From: Pseudopedobacter saltans DSM 12145
GTDB taxonomy: Bacteria; Bacteroidota; Bacteroidia; Sphingobacteriales; Sphingobacteriaceae
Assembly (NCBI RefSeq): GCF_000190735.1
Contig: NC_015177.1
Location: 1,922,001-1,986,000 of the forward strand
DNA length: 64,000 nt
Reading direction: 5' to 3'
The notes beneath the pieces are model-generated. The model worked only from the letters and a program-made list of their open reading frames with translations, did no database searches and was not told the origin of the DNA. This document shows positions 58,733 to 64,000 of this stretch, in pieces (position 1 is the stretch's first letter; each line of letters begins with the position of its first letter). A program made the position numbers and the translations under genes.

Positions 58733-59755
58733 TTACATTCCCATTCTCGCTAAAGGAGCAACATCTTGCCCTACAAAGTCTTTATTAAGGTATTTGCGAT
58801 AACCCGCAATAGCTATCATCCCTGCGTTATCTGTACAAAACTCGAATTTAGGGATAAAAACATTCCACCCCTTTTGTTTCGCTAAATCAGTTAAAGATGT
58901 TCTTAATCCGCTATTTGCAGAAACACCGCCGGCAATAGCTATATCTTTAACGTGATAAATCTCTGCAGCCTTTTTCAGCTTATTTAACAGAATGGAAACT
59001 ATTCTTTGTTGAATAGACGCGCAAATATCGCCCAGATTCTCTTCAATAAAGTTTGGATTTTCCTTCACATGATCTCTGATAAAATAAAGAATTGATGTCT
59101 TCAATCCGCTAAAGCTAAAATTCAGACCAGGGATCTGTGGCTCCGGAAACTGGTATTTCTTAGAATCTCCCTGCTTTGCATATTTATCAATTAAGGGGCC
59201 TCCCGGATAAGGCAAATTCAGAATTTTTGCAGTCTTATCAAAGGCTTCTCCTGCTGCATCATCCAAAGTTTCACCAACAACTTCCATATCAAAATAATCT
59301 TTTACCAAAACTATTTGTGTATGTCCGCCAGAAACAGTTAAACAAAGAAATGGAAACGCAGGTTTTCTCGCTGGATCCCCCTCATGCTGATTGGGTATAA
59401 AATGTGCCAAAATATGCGCCTGCATATGATTTACCTCTATTAACGGGATCTCATTCGCTAATGCAAAAGCTTTTGCAAATGAAGTTCCAACTAAAAGTGA
59501 ACCTAATAAACCCGGACCTCTTGTAAAAGCTACTGCATCTATGTCTTTTTTATTTATTTTTGCCTGCGCAATTGCTTGATGGACCGCAGGAATAATATTT
59601 TGCTGGTGTACCCGGGAAGCTAATTCCGGCACTACGCCACCGTATTGTTCATGAATTGTTTGGTTTGCAATAATATTTGATACAATTTCACCGTCTATAC
59701 ACACAGATGCTGAAGTTTCATCGCAGGATGATTCGATGCCAAGAACAATTGCCAC
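58733..59755 (-). CDS. tsaD: tRNA threonylcarbamoyladenosine synthase subunit TsaD
   Basis: Starting at GTG 59,755 the protein is 340 residues, beginning VAIVLGIESSCDETSASVCI, which matches the family start; the longer frame to 59,857 adds an unlikely hydrophobic leader. VNHMQAHILAHF holds the metal-binding histidines; FLCLTVSGGHTQIVLV, GPLIDKYAKQGD and LNFSFSGLKTSILYF follow. TsaD transfers the threonylcarbamoyl group to A37 of ANN-decoding tRNAs, an essential modification. The gene is divergent from the TamB gene, with only about 60 bp between starts. Confidence 0.95.
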   Translation of the reverse strand: MAIVLGIESSCDETSASVCIDGEIVSNIIANQTIHEQYGGVVPELASRVHQQNIIPAVHQAIAQAKINKKDIDAVAFTRGPGLLGSLLVGTSFAKAFALANEIPLIEVNHMQAHILAHFIPNQHEGDPARKPAFPFLCLTVSGGHTQIVLVKDYFDMEVVGETLDDAAGEAFDKTAKILNLPYPGGPLIDKYAKQGDSKKYQFPEPQIPGLNFSFSGLKTSILYFIRDHVKENPNFIEENLGDICASIQQRIVSILLNKLKKAAEIYHVKDIAIAGGVSANSGLRTSLTDLAKQKGWNVFIPKFEFCTDNAGMIAIAGYRKYLNKDFVGQDVAPLARMGM

Positions 59756-59813
59756 TATTTGAAGTTTAAATAAAACAAAGTACAAAGCTATTAAAAAAGT
59801 ATTCAAAATATTA

Positions 59814-62800
59814 TTGTCCTTCCTCATTACTGTCATTATCCTGACAGGGGCTATCATATTTTCATTACAATTTGAGCCAGTACAAACATGGTTAGCGAAA
59901 AAAGCCGCCAGTTACCTTTCTTCCGAACTAAAAACCAGGGTAGAAATCAAATCACTTTATCTGAAACCTTTTAAATCTTTGGTACTAGAGGGCTTTGTGA
60001 TAGAAGATTTAGAAAAAGACACCTTATTGGAAGCTCCTCTATTGACAGCTGATATCAGGTACTTTGCTCCTATTTCCAAAAGAAAAATCGACATCAATTT
60101 TATTTCTTTAAAAAATGGCAAACTATTTTTCAAGGAATACACCGATTCTACTTCCAACCTGGATTTTATCTTCAATTATTTTAGTTCCGGTTCAGTAGAT
60201 ACTCTAAAAAAAGGAGGCAAACCTTTTGATATCAATTTTGATAAAATAAAGCTCGAAAATCTCGATTTAAGATATATCAATTATTATTCAACGGATGTTT
60301 ATACTGGCGGAGTGAATTATGATAACGTTCACCTTAAAAATTTCAGTACAGAAATATCGGGGTTAGACACTAAAACCCATTTGCTAAAAGCTCAAATCAA
60401 TAACCTAACCTTTAGAGAAAAAAGCGGCTTTTACCTAAAAAACCTCACGGCACTTACTGTTGTAGATAATAACCACATTACACTGAACAACTTATTACTT
60501 GAAACACCAAATACTACTTTACGTGACTTCTACAGTATGAAGTTTGATAGCTTCAAAGACTTTAAACATTTCACAAAAAAGATACGTGTAGAAGGCCATT
60601 TCAAAAATACTAAAATCTGGTCCGAGGATATCGCCTTTTTTGCCCCCGATATCAAAAACATGAATTTCTCCATCGAAGCTGATGGCCTGGTTAAAGGACT
60701 GGTAAATAATTTAAAAGCTAAATCTTTAGTAATTAAAGCTGGAAAAAGCACTTATATCAAAGGAGATTTTGATATCAAAGGTTTGCCAGACTGGCGAAAT
60801 ACTTTCATGGATTTACGCTTCGATCAGATAGCCACCGATAAAGTTGATATGGAATTTGTTCTTGGAAAGCTCACTTATAACGATATTAAAGAATTTCCGA
60901 AAATATTCAACAAGTTCGGTCATATCAATTTTAAAGGAAATTACACTGGATTTTTCAACGATTTTGTTGCTTACGGAGAATTTAAAACTAAACTGGGTGC
61001 CGTAAAATCTGATGTTAACATGAAGTTCTTACCTAATGGTGAAGCGCTTTATACCGGAAAAGTTGAGGCTTCGGATTTTAATATGGGAGAATTGGTTGAA
61101 GAAGAAAGTATTAAAAGAACTAGCTTTGTAGCCAATTTAAAAGGAAAAAATTTCGACACTAATACACTTGCTGAAGAATTTGACGCTAAGGTAAAATATT
61201 TCGATTTCAATGGATATCGATATAACAATATTGATGTAAAAGGCGATCTGAAAAAGCTGCTCTTCAATGGCGAGGTCGCTGTTAATGACAAAAACATCAA
61301 GCTCGATCTCAAAGGAATTGCAGATTTCAATCCCGAGCTACCCCTATTTAATTTCGATGCAGATATACGCTCAGCTAATTTACACAAGCTAAATTTTAGC
61401 AAAGACACCATTCATATTGATGCTGACTTTAAGACTAACTTCACAGGATATAATTTAGATAATATACAGGGTCTGCTTACCTTAAATAATATCAGGGCCA
61501 CAACCAAAGACACCTCTTTTGTCATTAGTTCTGTAGATCTAAAGGCCGAAGGCATGGGAAAAGACAGGCTTTTAGCTTTAACTTCCGATATCGGTGATGC
61601 AAGCATTAGGGGTTTATATGACCTCGCGACTTTGCCCTCTGCTTTCAAGACAGTTATTAAAAAATATATTCCGAAAGCGCAATTCAAGACTGTTAAACCT
61701 AAAAATCAGAACTTTGATTTTACAGTAGACTTAAAGAACTTCAATTATCTTTCCAGCATATTTTTTCCTGAATTAAAAATTCCGGAAAGAGGTGTTTTTA
61801 CTGGAAAATTCGATTCCGAAAATAACTTTGTAAGCTTAAATGCCTTTGCAAAAACAGTTTCGTACAATAACGTCGTGTTTAACAATGTGATTATCGACCA
61901 GATTACAACAGACAAATCTTTCGAAGCCGTTGTTACTCTGGATAAAATAGAGATGGAAAACAATGGGATATTCGTAAAGAACATTGTTTTACAAAACACT
62001 CTAAAAAATGACAGTCTGACATTCAACGTTAAGTTATCAGATAAAGACGCAGTAAACCAGCTCGATTTATACGGATTGGTAGAATTTGGAAGTGATACCT
62101 TAGCTAAATTAAGCTTGCTGCCTTCGGATTTGATTATAGAAAATGATGTGTGGAAAATTCAGGACAAAGTAAAGTTCAAATTCGAAGAGAAAAGAACCAT
62201 TATAGAAAACTTCGAGCTATCCAACAAAACGCAACTTCTGGCTATAAATGGCGCCATTTCTTCTTCCAAAGATGATTTATTAGAAATTGTAACAGAAAAC
62301 TTCCGCCTTTCATCTTTAAGACAATTAACCAAAGGTCTGGGTATAGAATTATCCGGAATTATGAATGGTTCGGCAAATCTTTCGGCAATTTTGGGAGAAC
62401 CGGATATTAAAGCCGATCTGACTATAGACTCCTTAAAATACAACGAAACTGAAATCGGAAAAATGTTGATTGCCGCTCAATTCGACAATCTGCAAAACAA
62501 TATTCAGGTCAAATCCACAATCGAAAAAAACAAAAAAAGAACCGCGGACATTTCCGGAGTTGTTGATTTTAAAAAGGATACCGAGAATCTAAATCTTGAT
62601 GTGAACCTGGATGGAACGGAAATTATTATTTTCGAACCCTTTGTCAAAGAACTGGTTTCCAATTTAAAAGGGCGAATATCATCGAATCTAAAAGTCACCG
62701 GGTCATTTAATAAACCTCAAATAAATGGTGGTGTAAACTTAATAAATGCAGGTTTTACCGTAAATTACCTTAAAACACCTTATGTCATCAACGATGATGT

Positions 62801-64000
62801 CACTTTCAACAACAGTGTTATCAACCTGGATAATCTCATTATCTCGGATAAATACAACAATACAGCGATTGCTAACGGAACTGTAGATTTAACCGACGCT
62901 TCAAATCCCGATATACGCGCAACTATAAAAGCGACTAATTTCCTTGCATTAAACACCACTGCAAAGGATAATCCTTTATATTACGGAAGTGCCTTTGCAA
63001 CAGGAATATTCACCTTCAATGGGCCAACAGACGCGATGGATATCAATATAAAAGCAAGAACCGAAGAAGGTACAGTTTTCACCGTTCCTTTTAATGCAGC
63101 GTCGACTATTGGAGAAAACGATTTCATAACGTATGTTGCCAAAGACACTACTATATTAGCTCCGGTAAAAGAAAATTTCTTCAAGGGTTTAACCATGGAA
63201 TTCGAACTTACAGTGGGACACAGTTCCATCGTGAATCTAATTACCGACGTTGGTAATATCTATGGTCGTGGCGATGGTCTTCTGCGTCTGAGGATTACTT
63301 CTCTTGGCGATTTCGAGATGTATGGAGACTATATAATTGATGACGGTAAATTTGATTTCACATCCAACAACGTTATCAATAAAACCTTTGAAATTAAAAA
63401 GGGAGGTACCATACGTTGGACCGGAAACCCAAGTGATGCTACCATTAACCTAAGTGCAGCTTATACAACAAGGGCTAATCTTCTGCCATTGTACCAAGCC
63501 GCCGGTCGGACACTGTCAGACGACCGAAGGAACGAAAGAGTTTTGGCCGAGGCTGAGATGATTCTGAATGGTTCCCTTTTAAATCCGGACATAAATTTTG
63601 GTCTCGAGTTCCCTAACAATACCGGTATTAAAACAGAGCTGCAAGGTTATTTGGATAACGAAGACAACGAATCGCAACAAGTTATTAATCTGGTTGTAAG
63701 AAATGCTTTTAACGGAAGTTCCGGAGCGGGAATAGGCTTCACCAATAACGACTTATTGGGGTCTGGTTTAGAACTGGCTTTCAGTAAATTAAATAATATC
63801 ATTTCGCAGTCACTAAATATTAAAAACCTCGATATTAACGTAAGATCGCAAAGTGAAATTGGTGGTAGCTATAGCTTTTTCGATAACCGATTGAAAATAA
63901 CAGGAAACTTTGTCAACAACAAATACAATGTCGACAATATGTTGGATAACAATATTTTAAATTCAAGTTTTACAGATCTTACCAGAGACCTGGAAATGAC
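59814..64000 (+). CDS. tamB: TamB-family translocation/assembly protein (3' end beyond window)
   Basis: An open frame runs from an upstream stop at 59,760-59,762 to the window edge with no stop, about 1,395 codons from my start. No ATG lies near the beginning; TTG at 59,814 gives a membrane anchor (SFLITVIILTGAIIFSLQF) and then FEPVQTWLAKKAASYLSSEL, the AsmA/TamB N-terminus. Long repetitive beta regions follow, and the C-terminal part has the TamB domain (IRWTGNPSDATINLSAAYT, INFGLEFPNNTGIKTELQGY). It spans the periplasm and helps insert outer-membrane proteins or move lipids. Divergent from tsaD; the start codon is uncertain. Confidence 0.9.
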   Translation, partial: MSFLITVIILTGAIIFSLQFEPVQTWLAKKAASYLSSELKTRVEIKSLYLKPFKSLVLEGFVIEDLEKDTLLEAPLLTADIRYFAPISKRKIDINFISLKNGKLFFKEYTDSTSNLDFIFNYFSSGSVDTLKKGGKPFDINFDKIKLENLDLRYINYYSTDVYTGGVNYDNVHLKNFSTEISGLDTKTHLLKAQINNLTFREKSGFYLKNLTALTVVDNNHITLNNLLLETPNTTLRDFYSMKFDSFKDFKHFTKKIRVEGHFKNTKIWSEDIAFFAPDIKNMNFSIEADGLVKGLVNNLKAKSLVIKAGKSTYIKGDFDIKGLPDWRNTFMDLRFDQIATDKVDMEFVLGKLTYNDIKEFPKIFNKFGHINFKGNYTGFFNDFVAYGEFKTKLGAVKSDVNMKFLPNGEALYTGKVEASDFNMGELVEEESIKRTSFVANLKGKNFDTNTLAEEFDAKVKYFDFNGYRYNNIDVKGDLKKLLFNGEVAVNDKNIKLDLKGIADFNPELPLFNFDADIRSANLHKLNFSKDTIHIDADFKTNFTGYNLDNIQGLLTLNNIRATTKDTSFVISSVDLKAEGMGKDRLLALTSDIGDASIRGLYDLATLPSAFKTVIKKYIPKAQFKTVKPKNQNFDFTVDLKNFNYLSSIFFPELKIPERGVFTGKFDSENNFVSLNAFAKTVSYNNVVFNNVIIDQITTDKSFEAVVTLDKIEMENNGIFVKNIVLQNTLKNDSLTFNVKLSDKDAVNQLDLYGLVEFGSDTLAKLSLLPSDLIIENDVWKIQDKVKFKFEEKRTIIENFELSNKTQLLAINGAISSSKDDLLEIVTENFRLSSLRQLTKGLGIELSGIMNGSANLSAILGEPDIKADLTIDSLKYNETEIGKMLIAAQFDNLQNNIQVKSTIEKNKKRTADISGVVDFKKDTENLNLDVNLDGTEIIIFEPFVKELVSNLKGRISSNLKVTGSFNKPQINGGVNLINAGFTVNYLKTPYVINDDVTFNNSVINLDNLIISDKYNNTAIANGTVDLTDASNPDIRATIKATNFLALNTTAKDNPLYYGSAFATGIFTFNGPTDAMDINIKARTEEGTVFTVPFNAASTIGENDFITYVAKDTTILAPVKENFFKGLTMEFELTVGHSSIVNLITDVGNIYGRGDGLLRLRITSLGDFEMYGDYIIDDGKFDFTSNNVINKTFEIKKGGTIRWTGNPSDATINLSAAYTTRANLLPLYQAAGRTLSDDRRNERVLAEAEMILNGSLLNPDINFGLEFPNNTGIKTELQGYLDNEDNESQQVINLVVRNAFNGSSGAGIGFTNNDLLGSGLELAFSKLNNIISQSLNIKNLDINVRSQSEIGGSYSFFDNRLKITGNFVNNKYNVDNMLDNNILNSSFTDLTRDLEM

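Overview
The window looks like Bacteroidota, most likely a Sphingobacteriaceae (Pedobacter-like) genome. The grounds are the CTnDOT-type tra gene order, RteC regulators, TAnnTTTG promoter boxes, a TonB receptor, YceI and lactonase proteins, and an AT-rich core. Bases 1 to about 48,946 are read as part of an integrative conjugative element (ICE). It is integrated in the 3' end of a tRNA-Lys(TTT) gene (48,900-48,972, minus strand). Its left end lies outside the window. Bases 48,973-64,000 are ordinary chromosome.

ICE layout. 1-2,387: 3'-truncated gene for a very large unknown protein, possibly defence-related. 2,687-7,825: regulation and processing block (RteC, helix-turn-helix protein, DUF3945 protein, topoisomerase III). 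7,826-19,582: cargo. It holds a divergent Erm 23S rRNA methylase with a long structured leader, a second RteC, an acetyltransferase, an accessory peptide deformylase, Crp-, MarR- and AraC-type regulators, an IS1182-family element and small metabolic genes. 19,681-25,533: mobilisation genes (coupling ATPase MobC, relaxase MobB, accessory MobA) with a lipoprotein gene and a structured small transcript interleaved. 25,578-26,185: hairpin-rich probable oriT and 24-bp tandem repeats. 26,300-28,423: traA and three further small tra genes. 28,461-35,127: a five-gene minus-strand defence operon inserted between traD and traE. 35,333-44,913: traE to traQ, closed by a strong terminator. 45,000-48,946: structured leader and orphan receiver protein, anti-restriction protein ArdA, then a small protein and the large serine recombinase that reads into the tRNA gene.

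The most notable part is the defence operon. In transcription order it encodes an XRE regulator, a TIR-APAZ protein, a short prokaryotic Argonaute (together a SPARTA system), a SIR2 NADase-like protein and a HerA ATPase. There are 4-bp overlaps within each effector pair and gaps under 30 bp elsewhere, with one good promoter in front. Two systems of known type, both expected to deplete NAD+, therefore appear to share one regulator and one transcript. They are carried antisense inside the conjugation operon of an ICE that also carries ArdA.

The chromosomal part encodes a TPR sensor histidine kinase, an L,D-transpeptidase-like protein, a lactonase-fold protein, YceI, a TonB-dependent receptor, an aldo/keto reductase, a BamE-like lipoprotein, peptidyl-tRNA hydrolase, TsaD and a long TamB protein that runs off the right edge.
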